A stretch of DNA of 19,092 nt, taken from Candidatus Hodarchaeota archaeon. GTDB lineage: Archaea > Asgardarchaeota > Heimdallarchaeia > Hodarchaeales > Hodarchaeaceae. Positions 7,421 through 15,312 of the stretch are shown here, piece by piece. The DNA is taken from the NCBI GenBank assembly GCA_016840285.1, contig JAEOSR010000028.1, forward strand, positions 1-19,092. The letters are read 5' to 3'. The notes under the pieces were generated by a model. That model did no database searches and had not been told where the DNA came from. It saw nothing but the letters and a program-made list of their open reading frames with translations. Both the position numbers and the translations under genes were made by a program. Each line of letters begins with the position of its first letter. Position 1 is the stretch's first letter.

Positions 7421-7789
7421 GTGGTACGAAGAGGAAAAGGGAAAGTGAGACCAGGAACCGAAATCGTTAGGCGGACGCGTTACCCCAAAGGGGATGAAGT
7501 CATTGGTGTTGTCATTCGAAATTTAGGCGCAAGAAGAATGGAGGTTCTTTGCACTGATCAAGTGAAACGGACTGCGCGTATTCCAGGACGATTTAGACGG
7601 GGGTATAGAATTAGTGTGAATGATGTTGTATTAGTTGAACCATGGGCGGACTTAGGGGGTGACAAAGCAGACATTACTTATCGTTATAGAAGGAATGAAA
7701 TTCGTCCCCTAGCTAAAAGATACTCTAAAGAACTTAAATCTTTGGAAGTAGAAATACCTAAGACTGAATATATGAACCCACAATCGTAA
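7421..7789 (+). CDS. Translation initiation factor aIF1A (eIF-1A family)
   Basis: 122 residues from GTG with GAGGT 7 nt upstream. The basic N-terminal tail (VRRGKGKVRPG) is followed by the S1-like OB fold: RYPKGDEVIGVVIRNLGARR, MEVLCTD, then RTARIPGRFRRGYRISVNDVVLVEPW, the signature of eIF1A/aIF1A, and the KADITYRYRRNEIRPLAKR end of the domain. It binds the A-site of the small ribosomal subunit during initiation with aIF1 and aIF2. The C-terminal tail of about 20 residues is somewhat longer than in most archaea. A GDPD gene follows 46 nt downstream in the same direction. This is the best taxonomic marker in the window. Confidence 0.97.
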   Translation: MVRRGKGKVRPGTEIVRRTRYPKGDEVIGVVIRNLGARRMEVLCTDQVKRTARIPGRFRRGYRISVNDVVLVEPWADLGGDKADITYRYRRNEIRPLAKRYSKELKSLEVEIPKTEYMNPQS

Positions 7790-7835
7790 TAATTATTCTT
7801 TAACTGCTTTCGTAAAATGTGGTTGGAGGGAAGAA

Positions 7836-8594
7836 ATGAGCTACCCCAAAATTATTGCTCATCGAGGTTATCTGATTAATAGTGAACCAGAAAATTCTAT
7901 CCCTGCTTTTCAGACTGCAATTCATCACGGGGCTGATGGTTTCGAGTTTGATGTTCATTTAACATCAGATAGGAGATTTGTTTGCTTTCACGACTACACT
8001 CTCGAAAAATTAGGCCGACCTGATCCGATAAAAAGCCTTTCCCTCAAAGAAATCACCTCGATAGAACTTATCGAAGGAATAACGATTCCTTCTCTTGAAG
8101 AAATCCTTGAAACGTTTGGTAATAAGGTCTATTTAAATTTGGAAATGAAATCACCAAAAAAAGGAGCTAAAGAATTAGTAGAAGTAATTAAACAATTTGA
8201 TCTAAAGCCAGAGAAAATGATCGTCTCCTCATTTCACCATTCTCCCTTAAGAAACATAAAATCTTTTGATCTCACCATTCCAACAGGTCTTTTATGTCAC
8301 TTTGCAAGGGGAGAATTAAAAATAGCTGAAAAATTGAATTGTAATGCTTTACATCCCTTTTATGGCATTATACCAAATGAGTGGGTCAAACTTTCTTTTT
8401 GGTTAACCACCAGGTTTCATAAATACTATGCTCATAAGAGCTTTAAAGCAGCTAAAAGATCAGGAATCTTATTCAATCCATATGATGTCAACGATGAGAG
8501 ATCTATAAAGTCTACAATTCAGATGAAAGTTAATGCGATTATTACTGATGAAGTAGAACGAGCTCTTAATTTTCGGAATCAGTTATCTCTGTGA
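7836..8594 (+). CDS. Glycerophosphodiester phosphodiesterase (GDPD family)
   Basis: 252 residues from ATG with GGAGG 8 nt upstream. IIAHRG (6-11) supplies the catalytic H9 and R10; E19 (EPENS) and FEFDVHLTSD (36-45, E37 and D39) are metal ligands, and FHD (51-53) provides the second catalytic His, H52. LNLEMKSP gives a further acidic ligand, and ITDEV near the end matches the family's closing strand. The reaction cleaves glycerophosphodiesters to glycerol phosphate and an alcohol. No signal peptide or membrane span, so it should act in the cytosol, for example on lipid headgroup breakdown products. All key residues are present. Confidence 0.93.
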   Translation: MSYPKIIAHRGYLINSEPENSIPAFQTAIHHGADGFEFDVHLTSDRRFVCFHDYTLEKLGRPDPIKSLSLKEITSIELIEGITIPSLEEILETFGNKVYLNLEMKSPKKGAKELVEVIKQFDLKPEKMIVSSFHHSPLRNIKSFDLTIPTGLLCHFARGELKIAEKLNCNALHPFYGIIPNEWVKLSFWLTTRFHKYYAHKSFKAAKRSGILFNPYDVNDERSIKSTIQMKVNAIITDEVERALNFRNQLSL

Positions 8595-8663
8595 TTTGTT
8601 ACTAGATTGTTTTCCTATGAAGAAAATCGAATGTAGAACCAGTTTTTTAATGGGGGAGGTAGA

Positions 8664-9773
8664 ATGATTATTGATATTAATTTTGAGGGTTGTTTTTTGA
8701 CTTTGCTAATCACAGGTGGAACGGGGTTAGTAGGGCAAATATTGGTTCACCTTTTGGTGGAAGAAACAACTTATGCTAAAGATCCTAGTAAAATTAGAGT
8801 ATTATCTAGGAAAAGAAATGGAAATCCTCACAGACAGAGTTTCTTAAGATGGTGTGAGAAAAAAGGGATCGATATGGTGTCTGGTGATCTGAGAAAAGAT
8901 AAAGATGTAATGAGATTTACTAGAGTGCCTGATCCTCAATCATCAGTATTAATTCACTCAGGAGCGATATTTAATCTGTGGCAACCATATGAACTCTTGT
9001 ATGACGTGAATGTGAATGGAACTAAAAGAATATTAGAGGCATTTCATCGAAATAGAATAAAAAAATTAATTCATCTTTCATCTATTGCTGTTTATGGTGC
9101 TTTGATTGTAACAAAAGGGACTGGGATAACCGAGGACCAATCCCTTGATTTAATGATGGAAAAAAGTTATGAACTCACAAAAGCTCTCGGAGAACAACTT
9201 GTCCAAGATTATCAGCAAAATCATCCAGAGAAAAAGGTAACGATCTTACGTCCTTCTGGAATTGTTGGAGGTAGTGGAACAACGTTAGATGTTTTTTCTA
9301 GAATGTTTTTTGGTCGAATTGTATCCCTTCCGCGCGGAGGACAAGATAAGATTAGTTTAGTAGATGTTGAAGATGTCGCACGAGCGATTTATTTTTTCTC
9401 AGATTTTAATAAGGGAAATGGTGAAACATTTAACCTAGTAAGTTTCATACCAACCCTAGGTGAGGTTGTAGAAGAATTAGGGTGGGCTCTGAAGAGGCCT
9501 AAGGTTTCAGTTATCCCCATACCACTATTTATGTTCAAACCACTCCATCATCTTGCAAGAAGTATTCGAAAAATTAAGCCAGCGAAAGAAAAATCAATGC
9601 TGCTCCCGATTCTGTTTAATAAACTTGGGAAAGATATCTGGATTGATAACAAAAAGTCAAAATCAAGAGGTTTTCATACACAAGTCAATCTTCATGAATC
9701 AATGGAAAAATTTGGAACTTTTCTTACCGAAAATCCGTGGTATGTTCATCAGAAGTTCGGTTTTGCTTTATGA
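8664..9773 (+). CDS. NAD(P)-dependent extended short-chain dehydrogenase (epimerase/3beta-HSD-like)
   Basis: 369 residues. GGGGGAGG upstream of ATG 8664 supports this start, although the conserved fold begins only at residue 13 (LTLLITGGTGLVG), giving an odd 12-residue leader. ITGGTGLVG is the TGxxGxxG Rossmann motif. LIHLSSIAVYG (135-145) and YELTK (Y169, K173) give the catalytic Ser, Tyr and Lys. LRPSGIVGG and ISLVDVEDVARAI are typical of the extended family, whose members oxidise or epimerise sugar nucleotides, sterols or dihydroflavonols. The substrate is not readable from sequence. It lies 69 nt downstream of the GDPD gene and 85 nt upstream of the DUF72 gene. Confidence 0.87.
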   Translation: MIIDINFEGCFLTLLITGGTGLVGQILVHLLVEETTYAKDPSKIRVLSRKRNGNPHRQSFLRWCEKKGIDMVSGDLRKDKDVMRFTRVPDPQSSVLIHSGAIFNLWQPYELLYDVNVNGTKRILEAFHRNRIKKLIHLSSIAVYGALIVTKGTGITEDQSLDLMMEKSYELTKALGEQLVQDYQQNHPEKKVTILRPSGIVGGSGTTLDVFSRMFFGRIVSLPRGGQDKISLVDVEDVARAIYFFSDFNKGNGETFNLVSFIPTLGEVVEELGWALKRPKVSVIPIPLFMFKPLHHLARSIRKIKPAKEKSMLLPILFNKLGKDIWIDNKKSKSRGFHTQVNLHESMEKFGTFLTENPWYVHQKFGFAL

Positions 9774-9825
9774 GAGAGAATTAATGACCCTAGAATCAGT
9801 GTTATGAAATCAGTGGTGAAACTTT

Positions 9826-9832
9826 TTTATAC
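9826..9832 (+). promoter_or_regulatory. TATA-like element for a leaderless DUF72 transcript
   Basis: TTTATAC, preceded by a T-run, is centred about 30 nt before the DUF72 ATG, and no ribosome site precedes that ATG. This spacing fits a leaderless archaeal mRNA. Confidence 0.35.
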
Positions 9833-9858
9833 TTCTTCATTAATTAATTTATTTAGAA

Positions 9859-10686
9859 ATGATTCACCTAGGATGTGCAGGCTGGAGCTATCAACATTGG
9901 AAGGGTACTTTTTATCCACGGAACGTTGAGAATGAGCTTGCGTTTTATAGCAATTATTCACTTCTAAATGAAATTAATACAACTTTCTATAGGATTCCTT
10001 CAGAAACAATGATTAGCAGATGGTATCACCTAACACCTGATGATTTTATCTTCAGTGCTAAACTCATTAGAGAAGTTACTCATGTTTCACGTCCTACCAT
10101 CAAACCAGATAAGATTTCCATGTTCTTTAAACGAATGCAGGGACTTAAAGAGAAGTTACAATCAGTTTTAATCCAATTTCCTCCTCGCTTTCGTAAAACT
10201 AAAGAAACTTTCCCTTTTTTGATTCAAATCCTTGAAAAGTGCTCTAATCTTTTTTCAGGGCAAATAGTACTGGAAATTAGGAATGAGTCTTGGTTCACTG
10301 ACGAAGTGAAAGCTCTATTAGACGATATGTCTATTGCATTAGCGGAAACTACTACACTCAGTGTTCCAGAAGAATTTCAAAATAGGAGTGTTCCATTATA
10401 CTATATTCGGCTGTTGGGAGACCGTAAGGTTATTCCTGACGAAAAACTTGGAAAATTATTCTTAGAGAAAAATGAAGAGAGAAAACAATGGGCGCTGAAG
10501 CTTGTTGAGTTGAGTAAAAGGTATGACACAATATTTGTGCTTATCAACAACAGATTTTCTGGTTATGCAATTAATGATGCTATTTCTTTGCGAAAAATTC
10601 TAACCAGGGAGAATATCTCAACCCAAGGTTTTGAAAAGGATGATAAGTATATCAAAAGGCAAATGAGTCTAAGAGAATTCTTGTAA
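9859..10686 (+). CDS. DUF72 (YecE-like) family protein
   Basis: 275 residues, the usual DUF72 length. GCAGWSYQHWKGTFYP (5-20) is the family's N-terminal signature, followed by ALAFYS-like, EINTTFYRIPS (38-48), FIFSAKLIREVTH (63-75) and VLIQFPPRFR. The C-terminal YYIRLLGDRK and FVLINNRFSGYA segments complete the TIM-barrel-like fold. The Trp in the signature and conserved acidic residues suggest an enzyme, but no reaction is established for the family. The start has no Shine-Dalgarno; a TATA-like box about 30 nt upstream suggests an independent leaderless message. Confidence 0.93.
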   Translation: MIHLGCAGWSYQHWKGTFYPRNVENELAFYSNYSLLNEINTTFYRIPSETMISRWYHLTPDDFIFSAKLIREVTHVSRPTIKPDKISMFFKRMQGLKEKLQSVLIQFPPRFRKTKETFPFLIQILEKCSNLFSGQIVLEIRNESWFTDEVKALLDDMSIALAETTTLSVPEEFQNRSVPLYYIRLLGDRKVIPDEKLGKLFLEKNEERKQWALKLVELSKRYDTIFVLINNRFSGYAINDAISLRKILTRENISTQGFEKDDKYIKRQMSLREFL

Positions 10687-10934
10687 TATCGAGAAAACCA
10701 TCCGTATAGACTATGTATGTAAATTTTTTGACCCTGATTTTATCATAAATTAGTATCACTCTATTAAATCTCGAATTATTTTTGTCTCCTACCCCATTCT
10801 TGTAGACGAAGTTGTTTTACTTAAATTTCTTCTTCTCTTCTAAAATCTTAACCGTTTAGTATTTAGAGCACAGTGCGTATCACACGAATTTTTAAATGTC
10901 CATACCTTTACATTCCATACCGGAGCTTGTATTG

Positions 10935-11075
10935 ATGAAATCAAAGAGTACTCTCCAATATCAGACTCACTGTCTTCACCAACTAGTACGTAGCTCGCTC
11001 CCAGAAGAGAAGTCTAGGGAAATTTATCGCTGTCTTCGATGTGGTTGTGCTTTCAAGATTCAAAAAATCGCATAA
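10935..11075 (+). CDS. 46-residue putative zinc-ribbon protein
   Basis: ATG preceded at about 10 nt by GGAG. The peptide has HCLH at 12-15 and IYRCLRCGCAFKI at 30-42, giving C13 (with H12 or H15) paired with C33/C36/C38, a small zinc-knuckle or half-ribbon arrangement. Lys/Arg content is high, fitting nucleic acid or ribosome contact. It could be a fragment of a larger zinc protein, but it has its own start signal and a clean stop. Function unknown. Confidence 0.5.
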   Translation: MKSKSTLQYQTHCLHQLVRSSLPEEKSREIYRCLRCGCAFKIQKIA

Positions 11076-11129
11076 AGCCATTCAAGACCCGTTGGGGAGT
11101 TTGAGGTCAGATTTTTGGAATAGTCTAGT

Positions 11130-11945
11130 TTACGTAACGTCTACTAGGGATTCGATTTTTGTGATTGAACTCTGTAAATTTTCTATCCCAGCGATAGTAA
11201 GTGTGATGGCATTTTGAGGACAAGTAGTAACACATCGCCCACATCCTCTACATGAATCACTAATTACGGCTCGTTTTTCTATAACTTCAATTGCATGGAC
11301 AAAACACACCTCAACACATTTTCCGCATCCTATACATCCATCCCCAACTGTTACAGTCACACCTGACATTTTTGTAACCTTTCCTGCAATTTTCTTTGAT
11401 ACATGAGGTAGTATTCGCCATAAACAACAACAAGGACAACAATTACAAATAGTAAGTAGCTTGTTTCCAGGACCAATTTTAAGCCAAAAAGTATCAAGCT
11501 TATTTCTACCAACTAAATGTACCAATCCCGCCTCACGACACTTCTGTACATGGAGTAAGGCATCTTCTTTAGTCACTTGCTTTCCTAATTTCGGATCTAT
11601 CTGTATTGCTGCCTCACCAAGAAATAAGCAGCCAAGATCTATTGGATAGTCCTTACAGGAAGAAGCTGAACGGCAGATACACCAATCCATAATCCAGTGA
11701 TAAGCTGCTTTTTCAATGAAATGCTCAATTACCTGTGAAGGAACAATTGTTTCACCATGATCTACTTCTTCATCGATCTTAATAATACTTACTTCATCTT
11801 TCGGTATGTATATGATTTCATCTTCATGAAACAGCATATAATCTATTATTCTACCGAGAAGAGGGACTCTTGTAAATCTTGCAAAAACGGATCTCAGAGG
11901 AAATCCTTTTTTTAATAGCCAGACGAATAATCTTGATCGAGGCAT
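11130..11945 (-). CDS. Dicluster 4Fe-4S ferredoxin-type protein with Cys-rich N-terminal domain
   Basis: 271 residues, no signal peptide. The C-terminal part has two classic ferredoxin motifs, CIGCGKCVEVC (204-214) and CRGCGRCVTTCP (232-243), so two 4Fe-4S clusters are expected. The N-terminal part has its own cysteines: DWCICRSASSC (C89, C91, C97), C106, C136 and the dense CNCCPCCC (167-174). This arrangement, with ICNCCPCCC just before a dicluster module, occurs in a poorly characterised family of anaerobe redox proteins, where extra metal or cluster binding seems likely. A basic, partly hydrophobic N-terminus (FVWLLKKGFPLRSVFARF) might associate with membrane. It follows the Nudix gene by about 40 nt on the same strand; no ribosome site precedes its ATG. 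Confidence 0.85.
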   Translation of the reverse strand: MPRSRLFVWLLKKGFPLRSVFARFTRVPLLGRIIDYMLFHEDEIIYIPKDEVSIIKIDEEVDHGETIVPSQVIEHFIEKAAYHWIMDWCICRSASSCKDYPIDLGCLFLGEAAIQIDPKLGKQVTKEDALLHVQKCREAGLVHLVGRNKLDTFWLKIGPGNKLLTICNCCPCCCLWRILPHVSKKIAGKVTKMSGVTVTVGDGCIGCGKCVEVCFVHAIEVIEKRAVISDSCRGCGRCVTTCPQNAITLTIAGIENLQSSITKIESLVDVT

Positions 11946-11984
11946 TTGATAGATCAGTCCAGAAAATCAATTTAACTCATGGTC

Positions 11985-12488
11985 TTAAGTATCTCTTCCA
12001 AAGCTCCAATTAACGATTTTTTCATTATTATATAGGAATTTGGCTTCCACAATATCATTTGTATTAAGTAATTTAGGGGTAAATATCTTATCCCCGTCCC
12101 ACATTTTCTCATAAGGAATTTTATTGATTGGAACCCAGGAGAGTTTTCCCTCTGGATTCTCGAACTCGATTTTCCTAGCTACTTGAACACAATAAAGGAA
12201 TACTAGCCAATTAAATGCAGGTAAATCTTCATTGATCTTATCTCGATTAACTTCATCGAAGTAAATATATCCTCTAAACTCAACGTCTTCAGGTTTTAAG
12301 ATGTATCCTGTTTCCTCTTTTAATTCTCGAATTATACACTCAATGGGAGTTTCTCCTGGTTCAAGGCGACCCCCAATACCTATAAATTTTCCCTGATGGA
12401 AGTCATTTTCTTTTTTATTCCTGTAAAGCAAGAGAACTTCATCATTGCAAGTAATATAGGCTAATGTAGCTAATTTGTGTTTGACCAT
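11985..12488 (-). CDS. Nudix hydrolase (MutT/MTH1-like)
   Basis: The complete Nudix box GX5EX7REUXEEXGU is present: GRLEPGE, then RELKEETGY, in the fold context GKFIGIGGRLEPGE. Such enzymes hydrolyse nucleoside diphosphates linked to another group, for example oxidised dNTPs, giving NMP and pyrophosphate. The arrangement DFHQGKFIGIGG resembles 8-oxo-dGTPase-type sanitation enzymes. The frame could begin at ATG 12509, but ATG 12488 has AGGGA 8 nt upstream and begins MVKHKLATLAYI, where the conserved first strand starts, so I prefer 12488. Substrate specificity is inferred only. It is the upstream gene of a pair with the ferredoxin-type gene. Confidence 0.92.
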   Translation of the reverse strand: MVKHKLATLAYITCNDEVLLLYRNKKENDFHQGKFIGIGGRLEPGETPIECIIRELKEETGYILKPEDVEFRGYIYFDEVNRDKINEDLPAFNWLVFLYCVQVARKIEFENPEGKLSWVPINKIPYEKMWDGDKIFTPKLLNTNDIVEAKFLYNNEKIVNWSFGRDT

Positions 12489-12696
12489 CTTTTTAATCCC
12501 TAAATTCATCCACTACTCAGCAATTTGTGCCAGACATTTCACGGATCATTGTTATATAGGAGCTTTCTATCTTTTTCTCTTAGGATATAATTTTTTATTT
12601 TTTCATAGTTTTTATTAAAAACAAGAAATCTCTGATCGTCCTTCTCTTATAGTATGGAATTTAGCAAAAATCATGATTATAGACATAGGTGACTAA

Positions 12697-13209
12697 ATGA
12701 CAAAATCTATTCATCCCCCTGATGATGTCGAATTCAGAATTCGTGCTGGGAAGATAGAAGACGCGGATAGACTTAACGAGATTGAGAAGGCATGTTTTCC
12801 AAGCGAACTTCGTTATGGACCTTCTGTTTTGGCAGTTCTCCTTTCAATGACACCTATTTACACTGTTTTAACTGTTCATATTGCTGAAAAATCAGAGATC
12901 ATTGCTTTTGCTATCGGGGAACAGGATGATAATGATGAGTCCTTGGGAAGAATCATTTCGATTCAGGTAGACCCATCATTCTGGAGAAAAAGTATCGGAA
13001 AAAGGCTGTTATTGGAGCTTGAGACTAAGCTTCATGAAGAATATGGAATTCGAGGCTTCGAACTTCAAGTTCATTTCAAAAATGAGAAAGCAATTAGATT
13101 TTATCAAAAAAATGGCTATAAAAATGCGAGATTGTTACGTAATTACTATGAACGAAAAGAACACGCCTACCTGATGGAAAAAAAACTCTTTCTCAATGAC
13201 AACCTTTAA
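12697..13209 (+). CDS. GNAT family N-acetyltransferase (RimI-like)
   Basis: 170 residues from ATG with AGGTGA upstream. FRIRAGKIEDADRLNEIEKACFP (13-35) is the usual GNAT strand 1/helix 1 opening of RimI/Ard1-type proteins. IISIQVDPSFWRKSIGKRLL (86-105) is motif A, with RKSIGK as the acetyl-CoA pyrophosphate loop (R/QxxGxG/A form). NEKAIRFYQKNGY (129-141) is motif B with the acid-base Tyr. These place it near protein N-terminal or lysine acetyltransferases. It converges with a sirtuin gene, leaving only 6 bp between the two stop codons. Confidence 0.9.
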   Translation: MTKSIHPPDDVEFRIRAGKIEDADRLNEIEKACFPSELRYGPSVLAVLLSMTPIYTVLTVHIAEKSEIIAFAIGEQDDNDESLGRIISIQVDPSFWRKSIGKRLLLELETKLHEEYGIRGFELQVHFKNEKAIRFYQKNGYKNARLLRNYYERKEHAYLMEKKLFLNDNL

Positions 13210-13215
13210 GGAACA

Positions 13216-13980
13216 TCAGCTGATCTCTTTTAAAGTAGATATAATCTTTGGCATGATGGCTCCCGCCATACCACGAATGACAATGTTAGCATACGTATCC
13301 ATCGGAGTAAATTCTTTATCGACAATTAATAACCGCTTACCAGCCTGAACAGCGAGAGATGGTAGAGCAGCTGCGGGGTACACTGTCAAACTACTACCTA
13401 TAATAATTAAAAGATCAGCAGCAACCACCTCTTCCCGTGCTTGCTCCATAACATCATAAGGCATCTGTTCTCCGAACAAAATAGTGTTTGTTTTAATTAA
13501 CCCATCACACTGGGGACAACGGGGAGGTAATTGGCCTTGATCAAGAAAAGTCTCAACCTCGGTGTAATGAAATCCCTTACTGCAATTTAAACAACGAGAA
13601 GTTTGGGTAGTTCCATGAATTTCGAGTACTCTAGTGTTTCCAGCCCTGGAATGAAGAAAATCAACATTTTGAGTTATCACTGCTTTAAGTTTACCGTACT
13701 CTAGTTCAAGCTCTGCAAGAGCAATATGAGCTGGATTAGGTTGAGCATCTATTACCATATCTCTCAATTCTTTATGCATAATCCAGTACTTCTCAGGATG
13801 AGTTAGAAAAGTTGAGTAAGTAGCATACTCGTTTGGATCATATTTTTCCCAAAGTCCTCCTGGGCTGCGAAAATCGGGAATTCCTGATTCAACACTTATT
13901 CCAGCACCAGTAAATGCCACAATATAATTTGATTTCTTAATTAATTTCGCAGCTTGCTCTATCTTTTCTTTTTCACTCAA
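13216..13980 (-). CDS. Sir2 family NAD-dependent protein deacylase (sirtuin)
   Basis: 254 residues with every sirtuin hallmark: FTGAGISVESGIPDFRS (23-39) for NAD binding, TQNVDFLH (103-110), catalytic His in EIHG (H122), and a zinc site C130/C133 and C155/C158. ILFGEQMP and IIGSSLTVYPAA follow. It removes acetyl or other acyl groups from lysines using NAD. It starts with TTG at 13980; GAGGT 6 nt upstream overlaps the TGA stop of the preceding hydrolase gene, so translation is probably coupled. The catalytic pocket lacks obvious signs of desuccinylase specificity, so a deacetylase is the simplest call. Tail-to-tail with the GNAT gene. Confidence 0.96.
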   Translation of the reverse strand: MSEKEKIEQAAKLIKKSNYIVAFTGAGISVESGIPDFRSPGGLWEKYDPNEYATYSTFLTHPEKYWIMHKELRDMVIDAQPNPAHIALAELELEYGKLKAVITQNVDFLHSRAGNTRVLEIHGTTQTSRCLNCSKGFHYTEVETFLDQGQLPPRCPQCDGLIKTNTILFGEQMPYDVMEQAREEVVAADLLIIIGSSLTVYPAAALPSLAVQAGKRLLIVDKEFTPMDTYANIVIRGMAGAIMPKIISTLKEIS

Positions 13981-13986
13981 ATCTAA

Positions 13987-13991
13987 ACCTC
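13987..13991 (-). promoter_or_regulatory. Sirtuin ribosome binding site overlapping upstream stop codon
   Basis: On the minus strand GAGGT spans the end of the hydrolase stop codon and lies 6 nt before the TTG start. It decides the sirtuin start and implies coupled translation of the pair. Confidence 0.6.
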
Positions 13992-15141
13992 AAGGTATAT
14001 ATGTGTAAATGGCTAAGTCCACTCGTTCATTTACTTTCCCACTAATGGTGATATAATCCACTCGCGGAAGTTGATCACAATTTAATGTAAAATTTACCCT
14101 TCCGATGTTTCTCTGTTTAAATCGTTGTTTTTCATACAAAGTTAATGCTAGTTCTGCCTCTTTACATTGGTTTAATGAGACACTATTGCAAAAGATAATG
14201 ACTGGAACTTTTGGGATATATGGACCCTCTTGTTTTGGAATTTGAATCCATCCCCTTTGAGGATATTTTTGGGTTATTCGTCCTTTATAATAGATTTTTA
14301 ATCCTAATAGTGAATTATTTAAATTAGAAATAGTTAATAATCGGATTTTAAAGGCTGCAATATTCGGAATAAGAAAATTTCTGAGAGTACCGAAGATAAC
14401 TTTATGTTTATGGACACGTAAATGGGTTTGTCCAACAGTAATATTAATAGCATCAGAAAGAGGGATAAATTGGGCATCATCTCGACTTTTGGACCACAAT
14501 CCACCTAGATTGACTTGGGTGAGATAATAGAGTTCTTTCTCTGTTATTGTTGAATTGATATCTTCTAAATAGTCAAGTGTTTTACGGAGTTGGATTTTAT
14601 TTACTCTTATTTGAGATTCTTTGAGATACCTTAAATATTGAGCACTATCATGAGGTACTCCACACATAGCTAGAATTCGAATATGACTATCGGCTCCAGC
14701 TGTGAATTTGGTGAAATACCGTGCAGTTATCCCCCCAGTAGAATAAGCAATTAATGAGATCCTATGTGCATTTGTGATTTGTTCTATTTCATCAATTATT
14801 TGAGCAAGTCGTCCACTAGCTACGTGTATTTCTAGCTGCTCATTATCTATAGCGAATAATTTACGAAAACCAAAATACCATAATTCTCGAGCTAACCAAT
14901 TAAATATTGTGTGAGAAGATCCTGAGCCATGAATCATGAGAATAGGCTCATAGAACCTTGCTTCCCCTGTAGGAATAAATTCCCCTGTTTCATCGTCCGA
15001 GAGATAAGAGAAACGAAATAATTTGAGATGTTTGCAATGATCCATTAGGATCCAAAAATGATCAAGTTCTTTCAAGCGTTCAGTTTCAGGAGTTATATCC
15101 TTAAATCGTGGAGGAGGAAATTTTTGAGCCATAATTGCCAC
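13990..15141 (-). CDS. Alpha/beta-hydrolase, lipase/esterase-like
   Basis: 383 residues. EPILMIHGSGSSHTIFNW (65-82) is the lipase oxyanion HG loop; ISLIAYSTGG (128-137) is the nucleophile elbow with S134 in AYSTGG, a variant of GHSMGG. CGVPHDS follows on the next strand, and VGQTHLRVHKHKVIFG could hold the catalytic His. The C-terminal 130 or so residues look like a separate beta-rich region of unknown role. No signal peptide, so a cytoplasmic esterase or lipase is inferred. The frame begins GTG (15141), with ATG three codons later (15132) as an alternative; neither has a clear ribosome site. It is the first gene of a coupled pair with the sirtuin. Confidence 0.8.
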   Translation of the reverse strand: MAIMAQKFPPPRFKDITPETERLKELDHFWILMDHCKHLKLFRFSYLSDDETGEFIPTGEARFYEPILMIHGSGSSHTIFNWLARELWYFGFRKLFAIDNEQLEIHVASGRLAQIIDEIEQITNAHRISLIAYSTGGITARYFTKFTAGADSHIRILAMCGVPHDSAQYLRYLKESQIRVNKIQLRKTLDYLEDINSTITEKELYYLTQVNLGGLWSKSRDDAQFIPLSDAINITVGQTHLRVHKHKVIFGTLRNFLIPNIAAFKIRLLTISNLNNSLLGLKIYYKGRITQKYPQRGWIQIPKQEGPYIPKVPVIIFCNSVSLNQCKEAELALTLYEKQRFKQRNIGRVNFTLNCDQLPRVDYITISGKVNERVDLAIYTYIP

Positions 15142-15312
15142 ATTTTAATTCATTTCAACAGAAGCGGCGAATTCCTCAAATGATTGAGAGAGAGAGAAGT
15201 CTTGATTTAAATCTTATGTCTAGCGAGTTTTTTCATACCATTGAGAAAATGCTTATAATAGATCGATAATTGTGAACATGTATATAACTTTAGATAAGAG
15301 GAAAAAATTAAT

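Noticed and set aside
9553..9807. 84-residue plus-strand ORF overlapping the SDR 3' end
   Set aside because: Out-of-frame reading of the SDR gene; no domain or start signal.
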